From positions 1 through 46,321 of the forward strand of contig NZ_WKCB01000046.1 in the NCBI RefSeq assembly GCF_021606685.1: DNA of 46,321 bases, given 5' to 3'. Below, piece by piece: positions 31,117-39,780 of the stretch. Made by a program: the position numbers and the translations under genes. The stretch is from Pseudomonas syringae. Its GTDB lineage: Bacteria; Pseudomonadota; Gammaproteobacteria; Pseudomonadales; Pseudomonadaceae. The first letter of the stretch is position 1. Every line of letters starts with the position of its first letter. The notes beneath the pieces are model-generated. The model saw only the letters and a list, made by a program, of their open reading frames with translations, was not told the origin of the DNA and did not search any database.

Positions 31117-32130
31117 TCAGAACCCTTCCAGCACGATCTTGCCCTTGGCCTTGCCGCTCTCCAGCAGCGCATGGGCGCGGCGCAGGTTTTCGGCGTTGAT
31201 CACGCCAAAGTGCTCGCCCAGCGTGGTTTTCAAGGTGCCGGCATCGATCAACTCGGCCACGCGGTTGAGCAGGTGGTGCTGTTCGATCATGTCCGGGGTC
31301 TCGAACATCGAGCGCGTGTACATGAACTCCCAATGCAGAGACAGGCTCTTGCGCTTGAGCTTGCTGACGTCCAGCGCTTTAGGGTCATCGATCAGCGCCA
31401 ATTTGCCCTGGGGCTGCAGCGCTTCCACCAGTTGGTCCAGGTGCACGTCGGTCTGGGTCAGGCTGGCGACATGAGTCACGTGAGCGATACCGGCGCGTTT
31501 GAGTTCTTCACTCAAGGGTTGGCTATGGTCGATCACCAGATCGGCGCCGAGTGTCTTGGCCCACGCCTGGGTTTCCGGGCGCGAAGCAGTGCCGATGACG
31601 TTGAGCGCGGTGAGCTGGCTGGCCAATTGGGTGAGGATCGAACCCACGCCGCCGGCGGCGCCGACGATCAGCAGGCTCTGGCCTTCGTCGTCTTTGCTCT
31701 CGCGCACTTGCAGGCGCTCGAACAGCAGCTCCCAGGCCGTGATGGCGGTCAACGGCAGGGCGGCGGCTTCGGCAAAACCCAGGCTCTTGGGCATGTGGCC
31801 GACGATGCGCTCGTCCACCGTGTGCAATTCGCTGTTGCCGCCGGGGCGTACCAGGGAACCGGCGTAGAACACCTGGTCACCGGCCTTGAACAGCGTGACG
31901 TCGCTGCCGACGGCCTTGACCACCCCGGCCACGTCCCAGCCCAGCACCTTGGCGGCGCCGTTTTCCGGGGCGACGTTCTGGCGGACCTTGGTGTCCACCG
32001 GGTTGACCGAAATGGCTTTGACTTCCACCAGCAGGTCGCGCGGGCCAGCGACGGGGGCGGGCAATTCGATGTCTTGCAGGGATTTCGGATCGTTGATCGG
32101 CAGTGAGGCGTAGTAGGCAATGGCTTTCAT
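31117..32130 (-). CDS. Zinc-binding alcohol dehydrogenase family protein / quinone oxidoreductase-like
   Basis: A 337-aa medium-chain dehydrogenase/reductase. GroES-like N-terminal domain (DLLVEVKAISVNPVDTKVRQN, VLGWDVAGVVKAVGSDVTLF), then a Rossmann fold with LLIVGAAGGVGSILTQLA and a C-terminal PQGKLALIDDP. The structural and catalytic zinc cysteines of true alcohol dehydrogenases are not evident, so a zinc-free NADPH quinone reductase is more likely. The start is ATG 32130 (MKAIAYYASLP), 25 bases after the ABM monooxygenase stop; the two form an operon. A LysR gene is divergent. Likely role: reduction of quinones or reactive enones under electrophile stress (inference). Confidence 0.87.
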   Translation of the reverse strand: MKAIAYYASLPINDPKSLQDIELPAPVAGPRDLLVEVKAISVNPVDTKVRQNVAPENGAAKVLGWDVAGVVKAVGSDVTLFKAGDQVFYAGSLVRPGGNSELHTVDERIVGHMPKSLGFAEAAALPLTAITAWELLFERLQVRESKDDEGQSLLIVGAAGGVGSILTQLASQLTALNVIGTASRPETQAWAKTLGADLVIDHSQPLSEELKRAGIAHVTHVASLTQTDVHLDQLVEALQPQGKLALIDDPKALDVSKLKRKSLSLHWEFMYTRSMFETPDMIEQHHLLNRVAELIDAGTLKTTLGEHFGVINAENLRRAHALLESGKAKGKIVLEGF

Positions 32131-32155
32131 GGGGGCTCCGGAAAATGGGCGATGA

Positions 32156-32449
32156 TCAGGCAAGAAACTTGAGGCGCTTGAGTTCGAAGTGTTCAAGGAC
32201 GTCGGCGGCCTTGGCGCGGAAACTCTGGATATGCGCGCTCTGGTCGTGGTCGGCCAGGGCGGCGTCATCGGCCCAGCGTTCAAGCATGTAGAAAGTCTCG
32301 GGGTGTTGCAGGTCCTGGTGCAGGTCGTATTGCTCGCAACCGGGTTCCAGGCGGGTGGGTTCCAGCAGGCCGCGCAGCAGCGGTTCCAGGACGGCCTGTT
32401 GGCCGGGTTTGGCGATCAGCGTGGCGATGACGTTAAAGGCAGTGGGCAT
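32156..32449 (-). CDS. Antibiotic biosynthesis monooxygenase-type (ABM) protein
   Basis: A 97-aa protein with the ABM dimeric ferredoxin-like fold: FNVIATLIAKPGQQAVLEPLL, EPGCEQYDLHQDLQHPETFY, LERWADDAALADHDQSAHI. Similar to YgiN-like quinol monooxygenases. The pairing with a quinone reductase-like gene downstream suggests they act on the same quinone/quinol substrate. The start is ATG 32449 with GGAG upstream; an in-frame TTG six bases earlier is too close to the ribosome site. Confidence 0.85.
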   Translation of the reverse strand: MPTAFNVIATLIAKPGQQAVLEPLLRGLLEPTRLEPGCEQYDLHQDLQHPETFYMLERWADDAALADHDQSAHIQSFRAKAADVLEHFELKRLKFLA

Positions 32450-32564
32450 ATTCAACTCCAGACACGTGACAAACGGGATGGGCAGATCATTGGCTATTTC
32501 CCGCGAAGATAAAAGCCGCTAAAACAGCAGTCTGTTTCAATTATTTTTTGATAATGGAGGGCGG

Positions 32565-33491
32565 ATGCTGCGTTTCGATGATCTGCAGTTGTTTGTGCGT
32601 GCGGCGGACCTGGGCAGCCTGTCGGCCGCCGCGCGGGTCATGGACCTGTCGCCGGCGGTGGCGAGTGCCGCGTTGAAGCGTATCGAGCAGCTACTCGGCA
32701 CACGCCTGCTGGCCCGTTCCACGCGCAGCCTGCGCCTCACGGCGGAAGGCGAGGGCTTCCTCGAATACGCGCGGGCGGCGTTGAGTTCGTTGGACGAGGG
32801 CCGGCGGTTACTGGCCAGCGGCCAGGACCACGTCAGCGGCGTACTGCAACTCTCGGCCCCCTCGGATTTTGGCCGTAACCAACTGTTGCCCTGGCTCGAT
32901 GAGTTCCAGCGCGAGTACCCGCAACTGACCGTGCGCCTGCTATTGGGCGATCGGATTGCCGACCTGTTCCGGCAACCGGTGGATATCGCCCTGCGTTATG
33001 GCGAGCCCGAGGACTCCAGCCTGATCGCGCTGCCGGTGGCGCCGCATAATGTTCGCGTGCTATGTGCCTCGCCCGACTACCTCGCGCGCCACGGTGAACC
33101 CCGGCACCTGGAGCAACTGGCCCAGCACAATTGCCTGCTGTACATGCTCGGCAGCCGGGTCCACGACCATTGGAGTTTCCATGACGGCAAACGCGACGTC
33201 AGCCTGACCGTCAGTGGCGACCGCTTCAGCGACGATGCCGACGTGGTGCGGCGCTGGGCGGTGGCCGGCGTGGGCATTGCCTACAAGTCCTGGCTGGACG
33301 TGAGCACCGATGTGCTGGCCGGGCGCCTGCGCTTGATTCTGCCGGAGCTGCGCGGCGAGCGAACGCCGCTGAATCTGTTGTGTGCTCACCGCGCGCAATT
33401 GAGTAAACCGATCAACCTGCTGCGCGAAATGCTCGTGTCGCGCTGTGCGACCTTGACGGCTCAGTTACCGGAACGTTCGGGTACGGCGTAA
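32565..33491 (+). CDS. LysR-family transcriptional regulator, divergent from the quinone-reductase operon
   Basis: A 308-aa LysR regulator. N-terminal HTH: MLRFDDLQLFVRAADLGSLSAAARVMDLSPAVASAALKRIEQLLG. A long effector-binding domain follows (SGVLQLSAPSDFGRNQLLPWL..., DLFRQPVDIALRYGEP), of the CrgA/AaeR-like subgroup that often controls adjacent oxidoreductases. The 115-base spacer to the ABM-oxidoreductase operon is a likely target. Effector unknown. Confidence 0.9.
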   Translation: MLRFDDLQLFVRAADLGSLSAAARVMDLSPAVASAALKRIEQLLGTRLLARSTRSLRLTAEGEGFLEYARAALSSLDEGRRLLASGQDHVSGVLQLSAPSDFGRNQLLPWLDEFQREYPQLTVRLLLGDRIADLFRQPVDIALRYGEPEDSSLIALPVAPHNVRVLCASPDYLARHGEPRHLEQLAQHNCLLYMLGSRVHDHWSFHDGKRDVSLTVSGDRFSDDADVVRRWAVAGVGIAYKSWLDVSTDVLAGRLRLILPELRGERTPLNLLCAHRAQLSKPINLLREMLVSRCATLTAQLPERSGTA

Positions 33492-33628
33492 CAGCCTCCA
33501 TTAATACCGGAAATTTCCCTCAGATTCTGTCCCTGTCTGCGCTGTGGGACGCCGCGGAACCGGCGCTTTGCGCCCCTATACTTGGGGGCCAACCGCCGCA
33601 GAAAAATGATCAAACAGGGAGTGAATAC

Positions 33629-34324
33629 ATGGAAGCAGCACCGTGCATCAGTCAGATCGCCAGCTTGCTTGCCGAGCCTAAACGCGCCGCCATGCTCTGG
33701 GCGCTGATGGACGGCTCGGCCAAGTCGTCGCAAGAGCTGGCGAGCCTCACCGGGTTGTCAGCGGCCTCCGCAAATGCGCACCTGGCCCGGCTGGCCGGCA
33801 GTGGGCTGCTGCGGGTGGAGGCGCGTCGCGGCAGGCGCCTGTTTCGCGTAGCGGCTGCCGATGTCAGCAACGCTGTCGATGCCTTGGCCACCAGCACCAT
33901 GGCCAGCGCGGCCCGCAGCGCGCCGGATGCAATACCCGCAACCCTGGCCGCTCCGGCGTTATTGCGCCGTGCGCGGCTGTGCCATGGGCATCTCGGGGGT
34001 GAGTTGGCCGCGCAGTTGTATCAACGCATGGTGCAAGCGGGGTGGGTCGAGCGCCATGAGCACCGTACCGATGTGACCCTCAAAGGCACGCAGCGCCTGG
34101 CCGAACGGGGCATTTTCACTCAGGCATTGGCGTCGCCGCTGGCGTGCGACTGTTTCGATTGGAGCCAACAGCAACCGCACCTGGGCGGCGCGTTGGGGGC
34201 GGGGTTGTTGCGACTGTTTTTACAGTCCAACTGGATCAGCGTGATCAACGAGTCGCGGGCGCTGCGGGTCAGCGACACCGGGTTGTTGGAAATTGCGCGG
34301 CTGGCCGCACTCGAACCGCTCTGA
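33629..34324 (+). CDS. ArsR-type winged-helix regulator with C-terminal extension
   Basis: A 231-aa protein. The N-terminal 75 residues are an ArsR-like HTH (ISQIASLLAEPKRAAMLWALMDGSAKSSQELASLTGLSAASANAHLARLAGSG in outline). The remaining ~150 residues are a second domain ending in repeated helices and containing LACDCFDWSQQQPHLGG. A Cys-x-Cys (residues about 172-174) could bind a metal or sense oxidation. The length is twice that of simple ArsR sensors. No obvious target beside it; it stands alone, 137 bases after the LysR gene, and converges on adenine deaminase across a REP pair. Confidence 0.8.
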   Translation: MEAAPCISQIASLLAEPKRAAMLWALMDGSAKSSQELASLTGLSAASANAHLARLAGSGLLRVEARRGRRLFRVAAADVSNAVDALATSTMASAARSAPDAIPATLAAPALLRRARLCHGHLGGELAAQLYQRMVQAGWVERHEHRTDVTLKGTQRLAERGIFTQALASPLACDCFDWSQQQPHLGGALGAGLLRLFLQSNWISVINESRALRVSDTGLLEIARLAALEPL

Positions 34325-34350
34325 GCCTGATGTTGGCAACCCAGCACTAA

Positions 34351-34440
34351 TGTGGAAGCGGGCTTGCTCGCGAAGGCCGTGTGTCAGTCGATGCATCAAT
34401 CGACTGGTCCACCGCCTTCGCGAGCAAGCCCGCTCCCACT
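34351..34440. repeat. REP inverted pair (GCGGGCTTGCTCGCG type)
   Basis: Arms at 34351-34377 and 34413-34440 are reverse complements with one mismatch; the core is GCGGGCTTGCTCGCGAAGGC. The spacer has its own hairpin CAGTCGAT / ATCGACTG (34385-34406). It lies between the convergent ArsR-type gene and adenine deaminase. Confidence 0.88.
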
Positions 34441-34470
34441 GTTAGCCTGCGTTCATTCAGTGAGCGCGGG

Positions 34471-35424
34471 TTATGGTTTTACCAATCGCGCATCCAGGCT
34501 GTTCTGGGCCAGGCGTTTGGCCTGGTCCTGGGTCATGCCCAGCGAGGTGTACAGCGCGTGGAAGTTTTCGGTGACATAACCGCCGAAGTACGCCGGGTCA
34601 TCCGAGTTCACTGTCACCTTCACGCCACGCTCGAGCATGTCGAGGATGTTGTGCTGGGCCATGTCGTCGAACACGCACAGTTTGGTGTTGGACAGCGGGC
34701 ACACGGTCAGCGGGATCTGCTCGTCGATGATGCGTTGCATCAGGCGTTCGTCTTCGATGGCGCGCACGCCATGGTCGATGCGCTGGATTTTCAGCAGGTC
34801 GATGGCTTCCCAGATGTACTCGGGCGGGCCTTCTTCGCCGGCGTGGGCCACGGTGAGGAAACCTTCATGGCGGGCACGGTCGAACACGCGCTGGAACTTG
34901 CTCGGCGGGTGACCCATTTCCGAACTGTCCAGGCCCACGGCCACGAACGCATCCCGGAATGGCAGGGCCTGGTCGAGGGTTTTCTCGGCTTCGGCTTCGC
35001 TCAGGTGACGCAGGAAGCTCAAGATCAAACCGCTGGTGATGCCCAGTTGTTGCTCGCCGTCTTTCAGCGCAGCGGCGATGCCGTTCAGCACCACTTCGAA
35101 CGGAATACCACGGTCGGTGTGGGTTTGTGGGTCGAAGAAGGGCTCGGTGTGGATCACGTTCTGCTCTTTGCAGCGCAGCAGGTAGGCCCAGGTCAGGTCG
35201 TAGAAGTCCTGGGAGGTGCGCAGCACATCGGCGCCCTTGTAATACAGGTCGAGAAACTCTTGCAGGTTGTTGAAGGCATAGGCCTTGCGCAGGGTTTCGA
35301 CGTCGTTCCATGGCAGCGCAATCTTGTTGCGCTCGGCCAGGGCGAACAGCAGCTCAGGCTCGAGCGAGCCTTCCAGGTGCAGGTGCAGTTCAGCCTTGGG
35401 CAGGGCGTTGAGCCAATCGTACAT
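34471..35424 (-). CDS. Adenine deaminase (adenosine-deaminase-like, PA0148 type)
   Basis: A 317-aa amidohydrolase of the adenosine/adenine deaminase family. Metal and catalytic residues are in [10 protein letters not shown] (His14, His16), [16 protein letters not shown] (His and the catalytic Glu), [10 protein letters not shown] (His) and [10 protein letters not shown] (Asp pair). The close P. aeruginosa homologue PA0148 was shown to deaminate adenine to hypoxanthine rather than adenosine, so I call this adenine deaminase. It supplies hypoxanthine for purine salvage or breakdown. Single gene with its own promoter in the 193-base gap before chaA; convergent with the ArsR-type gene. The annotation 'add' (adenosine deaminase) is the main alternative. 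Confidence 0.88.
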
Positions 35425-35617
35425 ATCTAAATTCTCATCAGGTGCAATGGCGGCATTCTACAGGTCATGGCTGAAATAATCGGCAAAACCTGACCGGCAG
35501 GAGAGTATTCGTTTTATTCGCGCAAGGGCGGCGTGAACTAAGGTGTAACGAAACGTTAGCGGCTTGGCGCAGTCTGTACCCCATCAATGACTGATTTGCC
35601 GTACTAAAAGGCCCGGA

Positions 35618-36709
35618 ATGCTCACATCCCTCAAGCAAGAAAAATTCATGCTGCTGGCGCTGATTGCCGCCATCGCGGCCTACCCGTTGGAGCACTGGAT
35701 GCTCCACAGTGGGCAAATTGTCGCGCTGCTGGCCGGCGTAGCGCTGATCGGTTTTATTGTGGTGGCGTCGATGCGCGTAGCACACCACGCCGAGCAACTC
35801 GCGGAAAAAGTCGGCGATCCCTACGGCACCATGATCCTGACCCTCGCCGCCGTGCTGGTGGAAGTGGTGATCCTGGCGATCATGATGAGCAATGAGCCCT
35901 CGCCGACCCTGGTGCGCGACACCATCTACTCGGCGGTGATGCTCGATATCAACGGCATCCTCGGCCTGGCCGCGCTGATGGGCGGCATCAAGCACGGTGA
36001 ACAGTCCTACAACGATGATTCGGCGCGCACCTACAGCGTGATGATCCTTACCGCCATGGGCGTGTCGATGGTGGTGCCGGAATTTATCCCCGAGGCCGAC
36101 TGGAAAATTTACTCGGCCTTCACCATCGGCGCGATGGTGGTGCTCTACACCTTGTTCCTGCGTATGCAGGTGGGGCCGCACAGCTATTTCTTCAGCTACA
36201 GCTACCCGGAAAAACGCCGCAAGAAACAGCCGGAAGAGCAGCAGGAGCCGCCGGTCAACCTGGCCTTTTCCATCGGCACACTGGTGTTTGGGGTGGTTGT
36301 GATTGGCGCGCTGGCCGAGGTGATGTCCAAGACCCTCGACCTGGGCCTGGAAGGCACGGGCGCACCGCCGGTGATTACGGCGATTGTGGTGGCGGCCATT
36401 TCGGCGGCGCCGGAGATTCTGACCGCGTTGCGCGCGGCCCTGGCCAACCGCATGCAGTCGGTGGTGAATATTGCGTTGGGTGCGTCGCTGTCGACCGTCA
36501 TCCTCACGGTGCCGGTGATGGAGGCGATGGCGCTCTATACCGGCCAGCCTTTCCAGATGGCGATGACCCCGGTGCAGACCGTCATGGTGTTCATCACGCT
36601 GATTGTCAGTGCGATCAACCTCAACGATGGCGAAACCAACGCCATCGAAGGCATGACCCATTTTGTGCTGTTCGCGACCTTTATCATGCTGTCGCTGCTG
36701 GGGTTATAA
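35618..36709 (+). CDS. chaA: Ca2+:H+ antiporter (ChaA/CAX family)
   Basis: A 363-aa inner-membrane protein with about 11 helices of the cation/Ca exchanger superfamily. Two inverted halves each have the alpha-repeat with an acidic residue: KVGDPYGTMILTLAAVLVEVVILAIM and VITAIVVAAISAAPEILTALRAALANRMQS. A charged cytoplasmic loop (EKRRKKQPEEQQEP) separates them. ChaA exports Ca2+, and in E. coli also Na+ or K+ at alkaline pH, for protons. Single gene; the start at 35618 (MLTSLKQEKFML) follows GGCCCGGA. It is divergent from adenine deaminase, with no functional link apparent. Confidence 0.9.
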   Translation: MLTSLKQEKFMLLALIAAIAAYPLEHWMLHSGQIVALLAGVALIGFIVVASMRVAHHAEQLAEKVGDPYGTMILTLAAVLVEVVILAIMMSNEPSPTLVRDTIYSAVMLDINGILGLAALMGGIKHGEQSYNDDSARTYSVMILTAMGVSMVVPEFIPEADWKIYSAFTIGAMVVLYTLFLRMQVGPHSYFFSYSYPEKRRKKQPEEQQEPPVNLAFSIGTLVFGVVVIGALAEVMSKTLDLGLEGTGAPPVITAIVVAAISAAPEILTALRAALANRMQSVVNIALGASLSTVILTVPVMEAMALYTGQPFQMAMTPVQTVMVFITLIVSAINLNDGETNAIEGMTHFVLFATFIMLSLLGL

Positions 36710-36735
36710 CCCGACTTCAACAACACCGCAGGGCC

Positions 36736-36829
36736 AATGTGGGAGGGGGCTTGCCCCCGATGGCGGAGTGTCAGTCAAGAGGTACTGGCTGACCCACTGT
36801 TATCGGGAGCGAGCCCCCTCCCACATGTT
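36736..36829. repeat. REP inverted pair (GGGGGCTTGCCCCCG type)
   Basis: Arms at 36736-36761 (AATGTGGGAGGGGGCTTGCC…) and 36802-36829; the second arm has one altered base in its core (GGGAGCGAGCC). Spacer contains CTGACCCACTGTTATCGGG, nearly the same as in the 26.0-kb element. Placed between the convergent chaA and 8-oxoguanine deaminase genes. Confidence 0.88.
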
Positions 36830-36843
36830 GACTTGTGTTTGAC

Positions 36844-38202
36844 TCAAGTCCCGGCGATCAACTGCCTGGCCGCTTGGCTGTGATCGGCGATCAAGCCTTT
36901 CAAATCCAGCCCCTCGACCTGGCCGTCGATGACTCGCCATTTACCGCCGATCATCACTCGATCCGCACGGTCCGCGCCGCACAACAGCAGCGCCGAAATC
37001 GGATCGTGGCTCCCGGAGAAGCGCAGCTCATCGAGTTTGAACAGCGCCAGGTCGGCCTGCTTGCCCACCGCCAATTCACCAATGTCGGTACGCCCCAGCA
37101 ACTGCGCCGAACCTTTGGTCGCCCAGCCCAGCACGCCTTGGGGGGTGATCTTCTCGGCCCCGTAACGCAGGCGCTGGATATACAGGGCCTGGCGCGCTTC
37201 GAGGATCATGTTCGACGCATCGTTGGAAGCGGAACCGTCCACACCCAGGCCAATCGGCGCGCCGGCGGCGAGCAGGTCCAGGGTCGGGCAGATACCCGAG
37301 GCCAGGCGCATGTTCGAGCTGGGGCAATGGCAGATACCGGTGCCGGCCGCGCCCAGGCGCGCTATTTCATCCGGGTTGAAGTGAATGCCATGGGCCAGCC
37401 AGGTGCGTGGCCCGAGCCAGCCGACGCTGTCGAGGTAATCCACCGTACGCAGGCCGAAGCGTTGCAGGCAGAAGTCTTCTTCGTCGAGGGTTTCCGCCAG
37501 GTGGGTGTGCAGGCGCACATCGAGTTGATTGGCCAGATCGGCGCTGGCGCGCATGATTTCCGGGGTGACCGAGAAGGGTGAGCAGGGCGCCAGGGCAATC
37601 TGGATCTGCGCGCCATCGCCGCGCTCATGGTATTCGCGGATCAGGCGCTGGCTGTCATCGAGGATCACTTGGCCTTGCTGCACCGTCTGCTGCGGCGGCA
37701 GGCCACCGTCGGCTTCGCCGAGGCTCATGGATCCGCGTGTGAGCATGGCGCGCATGCCGAGTTCGCGCACGCTTTGCACCTGTACATCGATGGCATTTTC
37801 CAGGCCGTCGGGGAACAGATAATGGTGGTCAGCTGCCGTGGTGCAGCCCGACAGCAGCAATTCGGCGAGTGCGACTTTCGACGCCAGGGCAAGTTTCTCT
37901 GGGGTCAGCCGCGCCCACACCGGGTACAGGGTTTTCAGCCACGGGAACAGCGGCTGATTGACCACCGGCGCCCACGCGCGTGTCAGGGTTTGGTAGAAGT
38001 GGTGGTGGGTGTTGATCAACCCCGGCAGGATCACATGCTCGCGGGCGTCGAACACTTGCGCGCAGGGCACCGCGGGCTCTTTGCCCCAGCCCAGCACTTG
38101 GGTGATCACACCGTCTTGCAGCACCAGGCCGCCACGGGCGTCGAGGCCGTTGGCAGTGAAAATCGCGAGGGGGTTTTTTAACCAGATACGGGTCGCAGGC
38201 AT
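36844..38202 (-). CDS. 8-oxoguanine deaminase (PA0142 type)
   Basis: A 452-aa amidohydrolase of the cytosine/guanine-deaminase-like group. Metal ligands are in LPGLINTHHHFYQTLTR, RLHTHLAETLDEEDF, LAHGIHF and GLGVDGSASND. The composite beta domain is at both ends. The motif set and length match P. aeruginosa PA0142, shown to deaminate 8-oxoguanine to urate; related isoguanine or guanine deamination remains possible. It would remove an oxidised base from the free pool. Start ATG at 38202 with AGGAGCC just upstream. Single gene, with REP elements on both sides. Confidence 0.88.
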   Translation of the reverse strand: MPATRIWLKNPLAIFTANGLDARGGLVLQDGVITQVLGWGKEPAVPCAQVFDAREHVILPGLINTHHHFYQTLTRAWAPVVNQPLFPWLKTLYPVWARLTPEKLALASKVALAELLLSGCTTAADHHYLFPDGLENAIDVQVQSVRELGMRAMLTRGSMSLGEADGGLPPQQTVQQGQVILDDSQRLIREYHERGDGAQIQIALAPCSPFSVTPEIMRASADLANQLDVRLHTHLAETLDEEDFCLQRFGLRTVDYLDSVGWLGPRTWLAHGIHFNPDEIARLGAAGTGICHCPSSNMRLASGICPTLDLLAAGAPIGLGVDGSASNDASNMILEARQALYIQRLRYGAEKITPQGVLGWATKGSAQLLGRTDIGELAVGKQADLALFKLDELRFSGSHDPISALLLCGADRADRVMIGGKWRVIDGQVEGLDLKGLIADHSQAARQLIAGT

Positions 38203-38346
38203 GGGCCGGCTCCTCTGAATGATGGGTTCAGGTTTGCCAGCTCAGTGTTGCCCTGTCTGCTGATCCAGGGTCGCCGGTAAGGGCGAGGGCGTTAGATTAC
38301 GTGTAGTCCGAGAGCGAGTCTACTGTAGGGAAGTTGACGCGATCAG

Positions 38347-38435
38347 TGTGGGAGGGGGCTTGCTGCCGATGACGGTGTATCAGCCACACCCTCTGTTACT
38401 GATACACCGTCATCGGCAGCAAGCCCCCTCCCACA
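38347..38435. repeat. REP inverted pair with a perfect 37-bp stem
   Basis: Arms 38347-38383 and 38399-38435 (beginning TGTGGGAGGGGGCTTGCTGC) are exact reverse complements over 37 bases with a 15-base loop, the longest perfect hairpin in the window. Unlike the other doublets it lies between two genes in the same direction (SDR then 8-oxoguanine deaminase), so it can act as a terminator for the SDR transcript. The rest of the 38203-38451 gap (promoter side of the deaminase) shows no other clear element. Confidence 0.9.
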
Positions 38436-38451
38436 GGTTCCTGCGCAGTAT

Positions 38452-39138
38452 TTACCAGGCGATGGTATCGCCCTTGTAATCGATAAAGTGATGGCCACCC
38501 TTGCCGGTGTAGGCGTTCACCTGGTCCACCAGGCCACGCACGCTGGTCTCGACATCAATGTGTGCGTTTTCACCGCCCATATCGGTTTTCACCCAGCCCG
38601 GGTGCAGTGACAGCACGGTGAGTTTGTGGTCGCCGAGTTGGGTGATAAAACTGTTGGTCATCGAGTTGAGCGCAGCCTTGCTGGCCTTGTACAGCGCCAG
38701 GTCCGAGCCGTCGGGGATGGTCACGCTGCCCAGTACCGAACTCATGAAGGCCAGTACGCCGTTGTCCTTGCGGATCTGCCCGACAAAGCGCTGGGCCAGG
38801 TTGATCGGCGCCACGGCGTTGGTGAAGAACAGTTGGCCGACTTCCGCCAGGGTGGCGTGGCCAGGCTCCTGATTGACCGGGCCTTTGACGCCAGCGTTGA
38901 CGAACAGCAGGTCGAAGGTGCGGTCCTTGAGGCGCTGGTTCAGGGCGATCACGGCTTGCTGATCGTCCATGTCGAGCTTCTCGATCTGTACCGGGCCTAC
39001 GGCTTTCAGGGCATCGGCCTTGCCTGGGTCGCGGACGGTGGCGGTCACGTCCCAGCCATCCTTGAGCAGTTGCTTGACCAGGCCGAGGCCCAGCCCGCGC
39101 GAGGCGCCGATGATCAGTGCGGTTTTTGGCGTAGACAT
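38452..39138 (-). CDS. SDR-family oxidoreductase (CsgA-like short-chain dehydrogenase)
   Basis: A 228-aa short-chain dehydrogenase. Cofactor motif ALIIGASRGLGLGLVKQLL, D in KLDMDD, LFVNAGVKGP (NAG), the Ser in FMSSVLGSV and the catalytic YKASKAALNSM. C-terminus HPGWVKTDMGGENAHID. It resembles the C-factor-like SDRs common in Proteobacteria; substrate unknown. Start ATG 39138 with AGGAAGC upstream. It lies 49 bases after the YigZ stop in the same direction, possibly the same transcript. Confidence 0.88.
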   Translation of the reverse strand: MSTPKTALIIGASRGLGLGLVKQLLKDGWDVTATVRDPGKADALKAVGPVQIEKLDMDDQQAVIALNQRLKDRTFDLLFVNAGVKGPVNQEPGHATLAEVGQLFFTNAVAPINLAQRFVGQIRKDNGVLAFMSSVLGSVTIPDGSDLALYKASKAALNSMTNSFITQLGDHKLTVLSLHPGWVKTDMGGENAHIDVETSVRGLVDQVNAYTGKGGHHFIDYKGDTIAW

Positions 39139-39187
39139 GAAAAGCTTCCTTTGGAGTCGCGGTTCAGGGAGTGCAGCCTTGGTAGTT

Positions 39188-39769
39188 TCAGCGTTGTAGC
39201 AGGATACGTCCACGGCTGAGGTCGGCGAGTTGAGTTTGCAGGGTGTCGATATGGGCCTCGCCCAAGGCGAGCTGCAGCTCGACGCCGTTGGCGGTGAAGG
39301 TCTCTTCGACCACCAGCCCGCCGAGTTCTGCGACACGCAGCTTGACCAGGTTCAATTCGGAAAACCCACAGGCGCAGCGCAGGGGCACGCGGCTGATCAG
39401 CTCGATGCGCTCGGCGGTTTGCAGGCATTTATTCGCGCCGCCGCCGTACGCGCGGGCGAGCCCGCCGGTGCCCAGCTGGATGCCGCCGTACCAGCGAATC
39501 ACCAACACGGCGACCTGATCAAAGCCTTGCGCCTCGATGGCCGCAAGGATCGGCCGCCCAGCGGTGCCGCCGGGCTCGCCGTCGTCATTGCTGCGGTATT
39601 GATCGGCCAGCTTCCAGGCCCAGCAGTTGTGCGTGGCGTTCAAGTCGCTGTGCTGCTCGAAAAACGCCTGGGCTTCCTGCGGGCTGGTGATCGGTGCAGC
39701 GAGGGTGATAAAGCGGCTTTTGCGTATTTCTTCGCGAAACTCGCAAAGACCGGTGAGCGTGAAAGGCAT
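39188..39769 (-). CDS. YigZ/IMPACT-family protein
   Basis: A 193-aa protein with the IMPACT N-terminal domain: SRFITLAAPITSPQEAQAFF, ATHNCWAWKL, DDGEPGGTAGRPILAAI, VLVIRWYGGIQLGTGGLARAY. A C-terminal DUF1949-type ferredoxin-like domain follows. YigZ proteins bind nucleic acid or ribosome-linked factors; the bacterial role is unsettled. The start is ATG 39769, 11 bases after the TetR stop, so the TetR, YigZ and SDR genes may form one transcript. Confidence 0.9.
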   Translation of the reverse strand: MPFTLTGLCEFREEIRKSRFITLAAPITSPQEAQAFFEQHSDLNATHNCWAWKLADQYRSNDDGEPGGTAGRPILAAIEAQGFDQVAVLVIRWYGGIQLGTGGLARAYGGGANKCLQTAERIELISRVPLRCACGFSELNLVKLRVAELGGLVVEETFTANGVELQLALGEAHIDTLQTQLADLSRGRILLQR

Positions 39770-39780
39770 AAGTCCCGTCT

